DNA of 64,000 nucleotides, taken from contig NC_092631.1 in the NCBI RefSeq assembly GCF_039555335.1, positions 4,493,501-4,557,500 of the forward strand. Direction: 5' to 3'. Below are positions 63,534-64,000 of this stretch, one piece after another. Position 1 is the first letter of the stretch. Every line of letters starts with the position of its first letter. The notes under the pieces are model-generated. The model was not told where the DNA came from and searched no databases. It was given only the letters and a program-made list of their open reading frames with translations. The DNA comes from Amphiura filiformis (Eukaryota > Echinodermata > Ophiuroidea > Amphilepidida > Amphiuridae). A program made the translations under genes and the position numbers.

Positions 63534-64000
63534 CTGCCTTAAGTCATATCGGAATAAGATGACTGCAATGATCCGTGAGTCTAAGAAGTGTTATTTTACT
63601 AATACTGCGCAACAATGTATGGGTGATTCTGGTAAGCTGTGGAAAACGTTGAAAAATATTCTTCCATCTAAACCATCCACAAACCCTTCGTCTATTGTTG
63701 TTAATGATAATGTTTTAACAAGTGATAATGACATTTCAAATGGTTTTAACGAGTATTTTGCTAATGTAGCAAAGACATTGATTGAGTGTGTTGATGAGAG
63801 TAATGATTGTATTCCTAATGTTATCACACATAGTATCGATGTGAAGCCGCAATTGCATTTACCTTGTATTTCGCATGATTTTGTAAATAATGAAATTCTT
63901 AACATGAGTCCAGCGAAAGCTACTGGGCTTGATGATATAAGTTGTAAGCTCCTCAAAATTGCTAGACCTGTCATTGTTGATAGTTTAACATATATTATGA

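Larger units (their letters stand above)
61382..64000 (+). mobile_element. LINE (APE-type), interrupted by two DNA elements, cut by window end
   Basis: Three pieces of one non-LTR element lie in order. The end of the endonuclease is at 61382-61496 (PTRVTDHSATI, FTSQPDLFVDSGVIQTSI). The linker from the terminal SDH motif to WEAFNAA is at 62102-62461. The pre-reverse-transcriptase and start of the reverse transcriptase are at 63541-64000 (YRNKMTAMIRESKKCYF, WKTLKNILPS, SPAKATGLDDISCKLLKIA). The linker contains an in-frame stop (near 62281). The 5' part is missing and the 3' part continues beyond the window. The CR1/L2/Jockey-like style is suggested by SPAKATGLD. Confidence 0.85.

Overview
This window looks like a piece of a metazoan nuclear genome, most likely a marine invertebrate and plausibly a deuterostome such as an echinoderm or hemichordate. 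The reasons are GT-AG introns with small phase-matched exons, immune domains (CARD, ZU5-UPA, TRADD-N-like, macro, NHL), a rhodopsin-class GPCR, and dense mixed mobile DNA: a Penelope element, several LINEs, a Ngaro-type tyrosine-recombinase retroelement, and many non-autonomous DNA transposons. Nothing prokaryotic is present. The species cannot be named from the sequence alone.

The main host locus runs on the + strand from about 3.1 to 50.7 kb. I could place about twenty exons by hand. Their splice phases agree along one path, and their lengths sum to 3747 nt, or about 1248 codons. The inferred protein has a short leader, two copies of a coiled-coil plus TRADD-N-like block, a low-complexity linker, a TPR-like region, a ZU5 domain, a UPA domain and a C-terminal CARD. 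ZU5-UPA-CARD is the core layout of the vertebrate NLRP1/CARD8 (FIIND-CARD) proteins, and ZU5-UPA also occurs in PIDD1. The UPA segment has His-Phe-Cys where self-cleaving relatives have His-Phe-Ser. A decayed second CARD exon follows the real one. An alternative pair of exons with a zinc-finger-like segment (20.9-21.5 kb) does not fit the main phase path.

Layout: 0-1.5 kb holds a Penelope-like fragment (- strand) split by an insertion. 1.5-2.8 kb is a decayed LINE. 3.1-3.3 kb is the first host exon. 3.5-7.3 kb is a nearly complete LINE with one frameshift, between distant inverted mariner-like ends. 9.3-17.0 kb is a tandem duplication of a four-exon block, with a hAT-type element inserted in the second unit. 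18.3-23.7 kb holds linker exons, small duplicated exons and a 63-bp minisatellite. 25.2-30.6 kb holds the TPR, ZU5 and UPA exons. 30.6-36.6 kb is a whole-looking Ngaro-type element on the - strand. 37-50 kb is a long intron filled with foldback-like and TIR elements. 50.4-51.2 kb holds the CARD exon and its decayed copy. 53.5-57.7 kb holds a hairpin MITE, a single-exon GPCR, a decayed NHL gene and an atypical macro-domain exon. 59.3-61.2 kb is a large foldback element with 8-bp target duplications. 61.4-64 kb is a LINE broken by two DNA elements and cut off by the window edge.

Exon ends were called by eye from splice motifs, reading frame and paralogous copies. Domain names come from recognised sequence patterns, not from searches.
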